The position numbers were made by a program, and so were the translations under genes. Below the pieces are notes generated by a model. The model was not told the origin of the DNA, searched no databases, and saw only the letters and a program-made list of their open reading frames with translations. From Komagataeibacter nataicola (lineage in GTDB: Bacteria; Pseudomonadota; Alphaproteobacteria; Acetobacterales; Acetobacteraceae), in NCBI RefSeq assembly GCF_003207795.1, contig NZ_NIRT01000019.1, forward strand, positions 1 through 59,261: DNA of 59,261 nt, given 5' to 3'. Shown piece after piece: positions 36,141-44,759 of this stretch (position 1 is the first letter of the stretch; every line of letters starts with the position of its first letter).

Positions 36141-37607
36141 ATGAGTGACATGAAGATGGCGGCACAGGCCGCCGGGCTGTTCGCGACGTATGATGTCCCG
36201 GATTTTTTCTGTGAACTGCTCAACCGCAAGGACATCCCGCCCCCCGGGCTGCAACAGGTGCGCGACCGGCTGGCCCGCTTTGACATCGCCGAGCTGCGCA
36301 GGCGCGCCGCAGCCGTCGAGGCGCAGTTCTACCGCCTTGGCATCACCTTTACCGTCTATTCCGACCGCGAGGCGATTGATCGCGTGCTGCCGTTCGATGT
36401 CATTCCCCGCGTGCTGACAGCGCCCGAGTGGGATCATGTCGAGCGCGGCGTGCAGCAGCGCGTCAGGGCCATCAACCTGTTCCTGCACGATATCTATCAC
36501 GAGCGGCGCATATTGCGTGATGGCGTGATTCCCGCGCAGCTGGTGCTGGGCAACGCCAATTACTGCCAGGCCATGGTGGGGCTGGACGTGCCCGGCGGGG
36601 TGTACGTGCACATCAATGGCACCGACCTCGTGCGCGACCGTGATGGCCGCTTTCTGGTGCTGGAGGATAACGCGCGCACCCCTTCAGGCGTGTCGTATGT
36701 GCTCGAGGACCGGCAGATGATGCTGCGCCTCATGCCTGACCTCGCCTCCGGGCTGGACCTGCGCCCGGTGGATGAATACGGCCCCCGCCTGCACCGGGCG
36801 CTGGCGGAGGTCGCGCCCATGGGCGTGGATGACCCGCAGGTGGTCCTGCTCTCGCCGGGTATCTATAACGCCGCCTATTTCGAGCATGTGTTCCTTGCGC
36901 GCGAGATGGGCATTCCGCTGGTGGAAGGGCGCGACCTGACCGTGGAGGACGGACGGGTGTACATGCGCACCGTAGCCGGGCTGCGGCCGGTGCACTCCAT
37001 CTATCGCAGGCTCAATGACGACTTCCTCGACCCGCAGGTGTTCAACCCCGACAGCCTGCTGGGCGTGCCGGGGCTGGTCGATGCCTACCGGCGCGGCAAT
37101 GTCACGCTCGCCAACGCCATCGGCACCGGGGTGGCCGATGACAAGGCGGTCTATGCCTACATGCCGCGCATCATCCGCTATTACCTAGATGAAGAGCCGA
37201 TCCTGACCAATGTGGAGACGCATATCTGCGCCGAGCCCGAAGGGCTGGCCTATACGCTGGCCAACCTTGAGCACCTTGTGGTCAAGCCGGTGGGCGAATC
37301 AGGCGGTTACGGCCTGCTGATCGGCCCGCATGCCACGCAGGCCGAACTGGAGGATTTTCGCGGCAGGCTGCGCGCGGACCCGGCCAATTACATCAGCCAG
37401 CCGGTCATCAGCCTGTCGGTCTCGCCCACGCTGTGCCCCGCTGGCGTCGAGGCGCGGCATGTGGACCTGCGCCCCTTTGCCGTAACCGGGCGGGAGACAT
37501 GGGTGCTGCCCGGCGGCCTGTCGCGCGTGGCGCTGCGCAAGGGGTCGCTTGTGGTCAATTCCTCGCAGGGCGGCGGGGCCAAGGATACATGGGTGCTGGC
37601 GTCATGA
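36141..37607 (+). CDS. Circularly permuted ATP-grasp type 2 protein (DUF404/DUF407)
   Basis: 488 residues. A permuted ATP-grasp ligase with the family signature stretches HINGTDLVRDRDGRFLVLEDNARTPSG (central), QVVLLSPGIYNAAYFEHVFLAREMG and the nucleotide-binding VVKPVGESGGYGLLIGP late in the sequence. These enzymes are predicted to form amide bonds between a peptide or amino acid and a partner using ATP. ATG 36141 has GGAGG upstream. Its stop overlaps the alpha-E gene start (ATGA). Divergent from the transglutaminase and metallopeptidase pair. The substrate is unknown throughout the family. Confidence 0.93.
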   Translation: MSDMKMAAQAAGLFATYDVPDFFCELLNRKDIPPPGLQQVRDRLARFDIAELRRRAAAVEAQFYRLGITFTVYSDREAIDRVLPFDVIPRVLTAPEWDHVERGVQQRVRAINLFLHDIYHERRILRDGVIPAQLVLGNANYCQAMVGLDVPGGVYVHINGTDLVRDRDGRFLVLEDNARTPSGVSYVLEDRQMMLRLMPDLASGLDLRPVDEYGPRLHRALAEVAPMGVDDPQVVLLSPGIYNAAYFEHVFLAREMGIPLVEGRDLTVEDGRVYMRTVAGLRPVHSIYRRLNDDFLDPQVFNPDSLLGVPGLVDAYRRGNVTLANAIGTGVADDKAVYAYMPRIIRYYLDEEPILTNVETHICAEPEGLAYTLANLEHLVVKPVGESGGYGLLIGPHATQAELEDFRGRLRADPANYISQPVISLSVSPTLCPAGVEARHVDLRPFAVTGRETWVLPGGLSRVALRKGSLVVNSSQGGGAKDTWVLAS

Positions 37608-38620
37608 CACAGGTTTCGGTTTTTCCCACCCCGGTGCTGCCGGGCCTGCGCAACCTGCTCTCGCGCTATGCGGAAAGCACGATGTGGCTGGCGCGCTACA
37701 TGGAGCGCATCGAGAACATGGCCCGGCTGATCGAGGTTACGGGCACGTCGGTGCATGCCAGCAACATGGATGCGGGGTGGGACAGCGTCATCCGCATCAA
37801 TGCCGATGAGGATACGTTCTTCCTGCGCCACAAGGTCGCGACCGAGCGCACCGTGGTCGGCTTTTACATCACCGATCCCGATAACCCGGATTCGATCGTA
37901 TCCATGGCGCGGTGCGTGCGCGAGAATGCCCGTGTGCTGCGCCCGCTGATCTCGACCGAGATGTGGATGCACCTCAACGTGTTTACCCGCTGGGCCATGG
38001 ATCTCGGGCCTGATGATGTGGGGGCAGGTTACCTGTCCACGCTGTGCACGCGGCTCAAGCAGGAATGCCAGACCCATTTCGGCATAACCGAGGGCACGCT
38101 GTACCGTGATCAGGCCTGGCTGTTCTACCTGCTGGGCAAGAACCTTGAGCGCGCGGACCAGATCACGCGGCTGATCGACATCAAATATCACACCCTGCTG
38201 CCCAGCGGCGAAGGGGTGGGGTCGGATATCGACCTGAGCCAGTGGACTTCTGTGCTGCGCTCGGCGGCGGCTTACCACGCTTTTCGCCGCGTGCTGCCCG
38301 AGGGCATGACGCCTGCCAATATCGTGGGTTTCCTGCTCAAGAATGACGGGTTTCCCCGTTCGCTCTCCACCAGCCTGCGCTGTGTCTATAGCGTGCTCGG
38401 CTCACTGGCGGGGGAATACCGGCTGCGCCATTGCGGGCCGATCCTGGAGCGGGTGGAGGAACTGCGCGTGACGCTGGTCGAACAGACGGTGGAAGACATC
38501 ATCCTGCGCGGCCTGCATGAATACATGGACTGGATCCAGCGCGAACTGCGGCTGATCCAGAACGAGATCGCAGGTGCCTTCTGGCCGCCCGTGGCGGTGC
38601 AGGCGGCCGGTGGCGAGTAA
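37604..38620 (+). CDS. Alpha-E domain protein (DUF403)
   Basis: 338 residues, almost entirely alpha-helical and rich in Glu, Arg and Leu. The N terminus is LLSRYAESTMWLARYMERIENMARLIEV, the hallmark of the alpha-E family that always accompanies circularly permuted ATP-grasp proteins. Probably a binding or scaffold partner for the ligase. The start codon GTCATGAC overlaps the ATP-grasp stop, so the two are coupled. Followed after 6 bases by a repeat fragment. Confidence 0.92.
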   Translation: MTQVSVFPTPVLPGLRNLLSRYAESTMWLARYMERIENMARLIEVTGTSVHASNMDAGWDSVIRINADEDTFFLRHKVATERTVVGFYITDPDNPDSIVSMARCVRENARVLRPLISTEMWMHLNVFTRWAMDLGPDDVGAGYLSTLCTRLKQECQTHFGITEGTLYRDQAWLFYLLGKNLERADQITRLIDIKYHTLLPSGEGVGSDIDLSQWTSVLRSAAAYHAFRRVLPEGMTPANIVGFLLKNDGFPRSLSTSLRCVYSVLGSLAGEYRLRHCGPILERVEELRVTLVEQTVEDIILRGLHEYMDWIQRELRLIQNEIAGAFWPPVAVQAAGGE

Positions 38621-38625
38621 CGGCA

Positions 38626-38684
38626 GGTAAAGCTCCAGAAGAACGCTGCCTTTTCAGGAAAAGGCAGCACCCGGGCACTTTTAT
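38626..38684 (-). repeat. Intergenic hairpin repeat, partial
   Basis: Partial reverse copy: AGCTCCAGAAGAACGCTGCC pairing with GGCAGC and followed by ACCCGGGCACTTTT. It starts 6 bases after the alpha-E gene stop and probably ends that transcript. Confidence 0.75.
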
Positions 38685-38701
38685 TTCTGACAAAAGGAAA
38701 C

Positions 38702-38776
38702 TGGCTGGGGCGGGAGGGTTCGAACCTCCGCATGGCGGAATCAAAATCCGCTGCCTTACCACTTGGCTACGCCCCA
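38702..38776 (-). tRNA. tRNA-Gln (TTG anticodon), CCA encoded
   Basis: On the minus strand the sequence runs TGGGGCGTAGCC…GGTTCGAACC…CGCCCCAGCCA with anticodon loop TTTTGAT. The acceptor stem pairs fully, and CCA is encoded at 38702–38704. Reads CAA codons. Confidence 0.95.
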
Positions 38777-38872
38777 ACAGGCCAACGCCACGCGATTCGC
38801 GTGGGTGTGATGCTGTTCTAATATCTCAGGCGCGGTTTGAAAAGTCTGCCCCCAAAACATCGTGCCCACCAG

Positions 38873-38993
38873 CAAAGACGTTTTTGGTGAAGCTTTTTTC
38901 AAAAAGCCTCAAAAGAACGCTGCCTTTTTGAAAAAAAAGCAGCCCCCGAAAACTTTTATCCTGTTCTATCAAGGTTTTATTTTTAACAGTAGC
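38873..38993 (-). repeat. Intergenic hairpin repeat
   Basis: Nearly complete reverse copy: AAAGACGTTTTTGGTGAAGC, AAGCTT-type hairpin, AACGCTGCC…GCAGC, CCCGAAAACTTTTATCC and the A/T terminal block. It ends 9 bases before the TetR-like gene's stop. Confidence 0.85.
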
Positions 38994-39002
38994 CCAGATC
39001 CG

Positions 39003-39641
39003 TCAGGCTGAAGGCTCCAGCGGCAGGTCCACCAGCGGGTCGGTGTCGTGGCCATGGCCTGCGGGCACCGTGGGCTCGGCGGTTTCAGGCCCGAAGGAGA
39101 CAAAGCGGCCCGCGCGTTTGAGCGCCTCCTCCAGTGCCGCCATGGTCTGGCCCATGTCGGGGCTGTCATCGCGGTCCCATGTGCGCAGGGTCAGGGTCCA
39201 TACGCCCACCAGTGCCTGCAGGCGCAGCGCCCCGGCCAGACCATTGGTGTCCACGCCCGCGGCGGTGGCGATCCACTTCATGCTCTCCAGCGTCGCACCA
39301 CCGAGCAGCAGGGCCAGCGCGGGGTCGGTGGGCAGGGCGCGCAGCACGCTGCGCACGCCCTCACGGTATTGCTGGAACACATCGAGCCGGCGCATGAGCA
39401 TGTCGAACAGCCTGTCGCGCACGCTGCCTTCCGTCTCGTCTTCCACCAGCGCGGATTCATCGGCCAGACGCCCGAGCGTGAACAGCAGCTTGGTCTTGCA
39501 CGCAAAGCGCTTGCGCGCGGTCTCGAGGCTCAGCCCGGCATCGCGCGCGGCATCAACGACTGTTGTGCGCCGCCATCCGTGCGAACCGGCACGCTCCAGC
39601 GCGGAGCGGAGAAGGGTGGCGTCAAACAGGTCGTTATCCAT
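39003..39641 (-). CDS. TetR-like protein, possibly COQ9-type
   Basis: 212 residues. The N-terminal ~50 residues look like a TetR HTH (RSALERAGSHGWRRTTVVDAARDAGLSLETARKRF). The body is helical with VRDRLFDMLMRRLDVFQQYREGVRSVLRALPTDPA and a STLESMKWIATAAGVDTNGLAG-like central part (here ATLES). COQ9, a lipid-binding ubiquinone-synthesis protein, shares the TetR fold, and the second half is closer to that pattern than to ligand-binding TetR domains. UbiK is coded nearby at 41193, which fits. Either a TetR regulator or COQ9-like; I cannot decide. It follows proC in the same direction (60-base gap). Confidence 0.7.
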   Translation of the reverse strand: MDNDLFDATLLRSALERAGSHGWRRTTVVDAARDAGLSLETARKRFACKTKLLFTLGRLADESALVEDETEGSVRDRLFDMLMRRLDVFQQYREGVRSVLRALPTDPALALLLGGATLESMKWIATAAGVDTNGLAGALRLQALVGVWTLTLRTWDRDDSPDMGQTMAALEEALKRAGRFVSFGPETAEPTVPAGHGHDTDPLVDLPLEPSA

Positions 39642-39701
39642 GGAGGGTCTGATCTTCCGGGTTGGGGGTCGTTAAAATAGGGGCCGTGCGCTGCCGCTGG
39701 G

Positions 39702-40538
39702 TCATGAAACGGGCTGCGGGCCTGACAGTTCGCGCGCGCGCCGCGCGGCGGCGGCAAGGGCGGTATTGAGCGTGGCGGGCCAGGCATCGGGGGCCATCAG
39801 CACCGCAAGGGCGGCCTGCGTCGTGCCGCCGGGGCTGGTCACGTTCTGGCGCAGGGTGGCGGCATCAAGCCCGCTGGCCTGCATGAGCGCGCCGGAGCCT
39901 GCCACTGTCTGGCGCGCGATCTGGCGCGCAAGGGGGGCGGGCAGGCCGTGGTCGATGCCCACCTGCTCGAGCAGTTCGGCAAGCAGGAACACATAGGCCG
40001 GGCCACTGCCTGAAATGGCGGTGACCATGTCCATCTGGTCTTCATGGTCGATCCAGGCCACTTCGCCCACGGCGCTCATCAGCCGCGCGCACAGCCTGCG
40101 ATCGGCTGCGGTGGCGGGTGGCGGGGCGTAGCACACCGTCATGCCCTGCCCGATGGCGCTGGGCGTGTTGGGCATGGCGCGGATCACGGCAGGAGCGCCG
40201 CTGCCCGCAGGCAGGCAGGCGTTCAGTGCCGCGCTCAGGCTCTCCACCGTGCGGCCAGCCAGCACGGACAGCACGGGGGCGTGGGCGGCAAAGGGGGCGA
40301 GGGCGGGCAGCACCGCGTCCACCTTCTGCGGTTTGGTGGCCAGCACGATCATGCCGGGGCGGAAACTGGCGGGAATCGCATCAAGGCTGCGCACGAGCTG
40401 GTGCGGCGGCGGCACCGAGTCGCGATGCCGGTCGACGATGAAGGAGGGGGCGAGCCCCTCCTTCAGCCAGCCATCGAGCATCGCGCCCCCCATCTTGCCG
40501 CAACCCACGAGCAGCAGCGGCGGAAGGAGTTCGGTCAT
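39702..40538 (-). CDS. proC: Pyrroline-5-carboxylate reductase
   Basis: 278 residues. The N-terminal Rossmann fold has LLLVGCGKMGGAMLDGWL (residues 7–24), and the C-terminal dimerisation part has MDMVTAISGSGPAYVFLLAELLEQVGIDHGL and TSPGGTTQAALAVL, the proline-binding signature. It makes proline from pyrroline-5-carboxylate with NAD(P)H. The start codon shares its A with the upstream ybjN stop (TAATG). Another proline gene, proA, lies at 51 kb. Confidence 0.95.
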   Translation of the reverse strand: MTELLPPLLLVGCGKMGGAMLDGWLKEGLAPSFIVDRHRDSVPPPHQLVRSLDAIPASFRPGMIVLATKPQKVDAVLPALAPFAAHAPVLSVLAGRTVESLSAALNACLPAGSGAPAVIRAMPNTPSAIGQGMTVCYAPPPATAADRRLCARLMSAVGEVAWIDHEDQMDMVTAISGSGPAYVFLLAELLEQVGIDHGLPAPLARQIARQTVAGSGALMQASGLDAATLRQNVTSPGGTTQAALAVLMAPDAWPATLNTALAAAARRARELSGPQPVS

Positions 40539-41041
40539 TACGCCATCCCCGCGCAGTCAAGCATGGCGGCCTCGAGGGCTTCCGCCGGTTTTTTGCCGCC
40601 CCACAGCACGAACTGGAAGGCGGGATAGAATCGCTCGCATTCCGTCAGCGCGATGTCGATCATGTCCTCAAGGCTTTCCATCGAGGCCCCGCGCGAGCCG
40701 CGCAGCAGCACCGCATGGCGGAACACGGGCGTGCCGTGCTCAAGGTCCATGCCAAAATGGCCGATCCACAGCCGCTCGTTGGCCAGCGCCACGAGTTCAA
40801 ACAGGTTGCGGCGCTGTTCGGCCGGCACCTTGAGGTCGAACGTGCAGGTGAAGTGCATGGCGTTCACCTCCTCCGACCAGCAGAAGAACAGGCCGTAATC
40901 GCACCATTTTCCCGGTGCCTCGGCTGCCATTTCCGAATCGCTGCGGCGCTCGAAATTCCAGTCGTAGCCGCCCACGATCTGTTCCATCTGGTCGAGCGGG
41001 TTTGTATTACGAGAGGTCGTGATCTGAGTCAGAGCAGGCAT
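40538..41041 (-). CDS. YbjN domain-containing protein
   Basis: 167 residues of the YbjN family: GKWCDYGLFFCWSEEVNAMHFTC near the N terminus and ELVALANERLWIGHFGMDLEHGTPVFRHAVLLRG in the centre. YbjN proteins resemble type III secretion chaperones in fold and affect motility, biofilm and stress when overproduced, but their molecular role is unknown. It is coupled directly to proC, a pairing seen in many alphaproteobacteria. Confidence 0.9.
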   Translation of the reverse strand: MPALTQITTSRNTNPLDQMEQIVGGYDWNFERRSDSEMAAEAPGKWCDYGLFFCWSEEVNAMHFTCTFDLKVPAEQRRNLFELVALANERLWIGHFGMDLEHGTPVFRHAVLLRGSRGASMESLEDMIDIALTECERFYPAFQFVLWGGKKPAEALEAAMLDCAGMA

Positions 41042-41192
41042 GTGGCACTCCCCGAAGCCGTCGTGGAGGAGATCCGGGCATGACGCCGGATTCCGTGTCT
41101 CTGCAACCCGGTCCGTGTCCTGTTACGGGGAATCAGGGCGCGGACCGTCCTGTTACACTATGGCCCGCAGGCACTGGCTGCAAGCCTCGTGC

Positions 41193-41483
41193 TCAGCCGC
41201 CGGTGTGGGGGGCGGGGTTGGTCAGGCTGGCTTCAAGGTCGGAGACGCGCTCTTCAAGGCGTGCGATGCGGTTTTCCATCTCGCCCTGTGCCAGGCGCGC
41301 GCGGGTGGCGACTTCACGCACCACTTCAAATTCATCGCGGCGCACGAGGTTCAGGCTGCCGAGTGTTTCATCCACGCGGGCACGGACCATGGCGCCGATT
41401 TCCTCGCGCACGCCAGCAAGTGCCGAGAACGCGCCGCCGGCCACACCGGCAAGGTCATCAAAAATGCGGGGCCTGTCGGACAT
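41193..41483 (-). CDS. ubiK: UbiK / BMFP-family accessory factor
   Basis: 96 residues. A short N-terminal helical region (DDLAGVAGGAFSALAGVREEIGAMVRARVD) is followed by a trimeric coiled-coil part (DEFEVVREVATRARLAQGEMENRIARLEERVSDLE). Matches the UbiK/BMFP family, which supports assembly of ubiquinone biosynthesis proteins (UbiI/UbiJ-type complexes) and binds membranes. Monocistronic, divergent from hldD. Confidence 0.9.
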   Translation of the reverse strand: MSDRPRIFDDLAGVAGGAFSALAGVREEIGAMVRARVDETLGSLNLVRRDEFEVVREVATRARLAQGEMENRIARLEERVSDLEASLTNPAPHTGG

Positions 41484-41634
41484 AGTGGATACTCCATGAC
41501 GTTCCGCGCGGCAGCCGGAACCCGGCGCGCGCGAAGGGGAAAGGCGCTACTATAGACACATTGCCGCCTCAGGGCTATCCGCACGATTGTGGCGGCCTTC
41601 GGGGCGGCATAACCAATGTGCAGGCAGGAGCGGG

Positions 41635-42624
41635 GTGCGGGCAGTGATCGTGATTACGGGTGGCGCGGGCTTTATTGGCTCGTGCATGCAGCAGGCCCTG
41701 CAGGCGCGCGGGGTTGATACGGTGGTGGTGGACTGGCTGGGCAATGCGGGCAAATGGCGCAACCTGCGCCACCATGCGCCCGTGCAGGTCGTGGCGCCCG
41801 AGGCGCTTGACGGGTGGCTGGCCACGCGGCCCGATGTGTCGGCGGTGGTGCATCTCGGTGCGATCAGCGAGACCACGGCAAGCGATGGTGACCTTGTGTG
41901 GCGCACCAATGTCGACCTGTCATGCCGCCTGGCGGAGTGGTGCGCGCATGAGGGCGTGCGCTTCATCTATGCCTCATCGGCCGCGACCTATGGTGCCGCG
42001 GACAAGGTCGAACAGTTCAGCGATGACCCTGCGGGCCTGAACAGGCTCAGCCCGCTCAACCTGTATGGCTGGTCCAAGCAGGCGTTTGACCAGATCCTGC
42101 ACCACCGGCTGGGGCGCGGCGAACTGTCGGGCCTGTCATGGGCGGGGCTGAAGTTCTTCAATGTCTATGGCCCCAACGAGTACCACAAGGGGCGCATGAT
42201 CTCCGTGGTTAAGGTCAAGTATGACGAGGCGCGGGCAGGCGGACCGCTCACGCTGTTCCGCTCCGACGTGCCGGGCCTGGCCGATGGCGCGCAGGCGCGT
42301 GACTTCATCTGGGTGGGCGATGTGGTCAATGTCATGCTGTGGCTGCTTGACCATACGAATGTGTGCGGGCTGTTCAACTGCGGCACCGGCATTGCGCGCA
42401 CCTATGCCGATCTGGCGCATGCGGTGTGCAATGCTGCGGGCGTTGCGCCCAAAATCGAATTCATCGACATGCCGCAATCGCTGCGCGGGCAGTACCAGTC
42501 CTTCACCTGTGCCGACATGCGCAGGCTGCGCGCGGCGGGCTACAGCCACCCCTTCACCACGCTGGAGGAAGGCGTGCGGCGTTACGTGCACGACTATCTT
42601 GCCACGCCCGACCCCTACCTCTAG
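41635..42624 (+). CDS. hldD: ADP-L-glycero-D-manno-heptose 6-epimerase
   Basis: 329 residues, extended SDR epimerase. The NADP-binding motif is ITGGAGFIG (6–14), the catalytic serine region is ASSAATYG, and the active-site YGWSK is near residue 143. It converts ADP-D-glycero- to ADP-L-glycero-manno-heptose for the lipopolysaccharide inner core. I choose GTG 41635 (VRAVIVITGG) with AGGAG directly upstream; a frame extending to 41587 adds an unconserved stretch. Followed by a repeat copy 16 bases after the stop. Confidence 0.93.
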   Translation: MRAVIVITGGAGFIGSCMQQALQARGVDTVVVDWLGNAGKWRNLRHHAPVQVVAPEALDGWLATRPDVSAVVHLGAISETTASDGDLVWRTNVDLSCRLAEWCAHEGVRFIYASSAATYGAADKVEQFSDDPAGLNRLSPLNLYGWSKQAFDQILHHRLGRGELSGLSWAGLKFFNVYGPNEYHKGRMISVVKVKYDEARAGGPLTLFRSDVPGLADGAQARDFIWVGDVVNVMLWLLDHTNVCGLFNCGTGIARTYADLAHAVCNAAGVAPKIEFIDMPQSLRGQYQSFTCADMRRLRAAGYSHPFTTLEEGVRRYVHDYLATPDPYL

Positions 42625-42639
42625 GCGCCTTGTGAAAAT

Positions 42640-42753
42640 CAGAAAGACGTTTCTGGTAAAGCTTTTTCAGAAAGCTCGGGAGCACGCCGCTTTTTTTGAA
42701 AAAAGGTGGCATCCTCAGACGTCTGTTTTTTCATCAATGAGTTGTTTTCAAGC
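42640..42753 (-). repeat. Intergenic hairpin repeat
   Basis: Full reverse copy: AAAGACGTTTCTGGTAAAGC, AAGCTT-type hairpin, CACGCCGC…GGTGGCATCC, GACGTCTG, then TTTTTTCATCAATGAGTTG and TTTTCAAGCA. It starts 15 bases after hldD. Confidence 0.85.
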
Positions 42754-42773
42754 ACGTTACTGAAAGTCGGCCC

Positions 42774-43637
42774 ATGCTGCCTGTTCTGGTCTTTCCGCAG
42801 TTTGATCCGGTAATGGTCCATTTCGGGCCGTTCGCCATACGCTGGTACGCCATGGCCTATATCGTGGCGCTGGTGGCGGGGTGGCGCATTGCCCGCCGCC
42901 TCGCGGCCCTGCCCCCCCGGGCCGCCACGGCGCTGCAGGTCGATGACTTCCTGACATGGGCCACGCTGGGCGTGGTGCTGGGCGGCCGGCTTGGCTACAT
43001 CCTGTTCTATCAGCCCGGCTATTACCTTTCGCACCCGCTGGCCATCCTGCAGGTGTGGCATGGGGGTATGTCGTTCCATGGCGGGGCGGCGGGGGTAATC
43101 ATTGCGCTGATCGCGTTCACGCGGCTCAACGGGCTGAGCTTCCTTGCCTTTTCCGACCGCATTACCACGGTGGTGCCCATCGGGCTGGGGCTGGGGCGCA
43201 TCGCCAACTTCATCAATGGCGAACTGTGGGGCAGGCCTGCCTCGCCCTCGCTGCCCTGGGCCATGATCTTTCCCGATGCCGGGCCGGAGCCGCGCCATCC
43301 ATCCGAACTTTATGAAGCCTTTGCCGAAGGGCTTTTGCTGTTCACCCTGTTGTGGTGTGTCTCGCGCAGCCTGAAGGTGCGCCAGCACCCCGGCTTCATC
43401 GCGGGGCTGTTCCTGTTTGGCTACGCGGTGGCGCGCACGGTGTGCGAATGCTTCCGCGAGCCCGATGCGTTCATCGGTTTCCTGCCTTTTGGCGTGACCA
43501 TGGGGCAGGTACTGTGCGTGCCCATGGCCATTGGCGGGCTGGGGCTGATGCTCAATGCGTATATGCGCCCCGCGCGCAGCGTGGTGATGGCGGAACCGGC
43601 GGGCGAGACCGCCGGGGATGGCGGGGCTGCAAAATGA
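42774..43637 (+). CDS. lgt: Prolipoprotein diacylglyceryl transferase
   Basis: 287 residues with about seven membrane helices. Signature segments: IRWYAMAYIVALV, GGRLGYILFYQPGYYL, HGGMSFHGGAAG and GLGLGRIANFINGELWGRP (the conserved Lgt signature, ~137–156). It attaches diacylglycerol to the lipobox cysteine of lipoprotein precursors, the first step in lipoprotein maturation. Its stop overlaps the methyltransferase start by ATGA. The lgt–methyltransferase–pgeF order is standard in alphaproteobacteria; a lipoprotein is encoded just downstream at 45563. Confidence 0.96.
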   Translation: MLPVLVFPQFDPVMVHFGPFAIRWYAMAYIVALVAGWRIARRLAALPPRAATALQVDDFLTWATLGVVLGGRLGYILFYQPGYYLSHPLAILQVWHGGMSFHGGAAGVIIALIAFTRLNGLSFLAFSDRITTVVPIGLGLGRIANFINGELWGRPASPSLPWAMIFPDAGPEPRHPSELYEAFAEGLLLFTLLWCVSRSLKVRQHPGFIAGLFLFGYAVARTVCECFREPDAFIGFLPFGVTMGQVLCVPMAIGGLGLMLNAYMRPARSVVMAEPAGETAGDGGAAK

Positions 43638-44674
43638 CCGGGCAGCCCGAACGGCTGGATCACTTCATGGTGCGGGCCAACGCGACCTATTACGCGGGCC
43701 GCGACCCGTTTGCCGATTTCATTACCGCGCCCGAAATCTCGCAGATGTTCGGTGAACTGCTGGGCGCGTGGGTGGCCGTGGTGTGGGGGCAGCTTGGTCG
43801 CCCCGATCCTTTCGTGCTGGCCGAGGCGGGGCCGGGGCGGGGCACGCTCATGGCCGACGCCCTGCGCCTGCTGCGCCGCGTGGCCCCGGCCTGCCATGCG
43901 GCGGCGCGGGTGCACCTGATCGAGACCTCGCCGCGCCTGCGCGCCTGCCAGAACGCGGCCCTGAAGGATGCCACGCCAAACCCGGCAGGCTGGCATGCGG
44001 GTCTTGCCAGCCTGCCGGAGGGGCCGCCGGTGGTCCTGCTGGCCAACGAGTTTGTCGATGCGCTGCCCATCCGCCAGTTTGTCCGCCGGGGGCAGGGCTG
44101 GGCGGAGCGCTTTGTGCAGGCGGGGCGGTTTGTGGAGCAGGCGGCTGCGTTGCCTTCCGGCCACCCGGCATTGGCGCGGCCTGTGCCGGAGGGCAGTGTG
44201 CTTGAAACCTGCCAGCCCGCGCTGGATTTTGTCCATGCGCTGGCTGGCCGCCTGCAACGCGCGCGCGGGGCGGCGCTGCTGATTGATTACGGTTATGATG
44301 CCCCGGCCTGGGGCGACAGCCTGCAGGCGCTTCGTGAGGGCCGACCCGCCGATCCGCTCTGCAATCCCGGCACGGCGGACCTGACCGCCCATGTTGATTT
44401 TGCCAGCATGGCGCAGGCGGCGGGTGGCGTTGATGTATGGGGCAGCGTGAAGCAGGGGGATTTTCTTGCAGCCCTCGGGCTGGGCGCGCGCTGCGAGCAG
44501 CTTGCGCGGGCGGCTCCCGGTCAGGCGCGGGATATAAGAGCGGCAGCCCGGCGGCTGGTGGCGCCCGGGCAGATGGGGCGGCTGTTTCGCGTGCTGGGGC
44601 TGTCGGCAGGTGTGGCGGGCCTGCTGCCGGGTTTTGCGGGGATGCGCGAAGGCAATCCCCCACAGTCAGCATAA
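43634..44674 (+). CDS. NDUFAF7-type SAM-dependent methyltransferase (COG1565)
   Basis: 346 residues. Core: the N-terminal RLDHFMVRANATYYAGRDPFADFITAPEISQMFGELLGAW motif region (split, residues 7–47), FVLAEAGPGRGTLMADALR as the SAM-binding loop, VHLIETSPRLRACQ and ANEFVDALPIRQFV. In mitochondria NDUFAF7 dimethylates an arginine in complex I subunit NDUFS2; in bacteria the target is unproven but plausible. Cytosolic. ATG 43634 overlaps the lgt stop (ATGA). Followed by a repeat copy and pgeF. Confidence 0.92.
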   Translation: MTGQPERLDHFMVRANATYYAGRDPFADFITAPEISQMFGELLGAWVAVVWGQLGRPDPFVLAEAGPGRGTLMADALRLLRRVAPACHAAARVHLIETSPRLRACQNAALKDATPNPAGWHAGLASLPEGPPVVLLANEFVDALPIRQFVRRGQGWAERFVQAGRFVEQAAALPSGHPALARPVPEGSVLETCQPALDFVHALAGRLQRARGAALLIDYGYDAPAWGDSLQALREGRPADPLCNPGTADLTAHVDFASMAQAAGGVDVWGSVKQGDFLAALGLGARCEQLARAAPGQARDIRAAARRLVAPGQMGRLFRVLGLSAGVAGLLPGFAGMREGNPPQSA

Positions 44675-44735
44675 GGACGTTTTTGGTGAAGCTTTTTTCA
44701 AAAAAGGCGACACCCGGAAACTTCTATAAATTGTC
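44674..44735 (-). repeat. Intergenic hairpin repeat with internal deletion
   Basis: Starts at the stop codon of the methyltransferase gene: GACGTTTTTGGTGAAGCTTT, then directly GGCGACACCCGGAAACTTCT. The distal AAGCTT arm and one half of the GC hairpin are deleted, joining the two hairpins. Confidence 0.75.
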
Positions 44736-44759
44736 CTGCTACGGGCAGAGGGGAAAACA

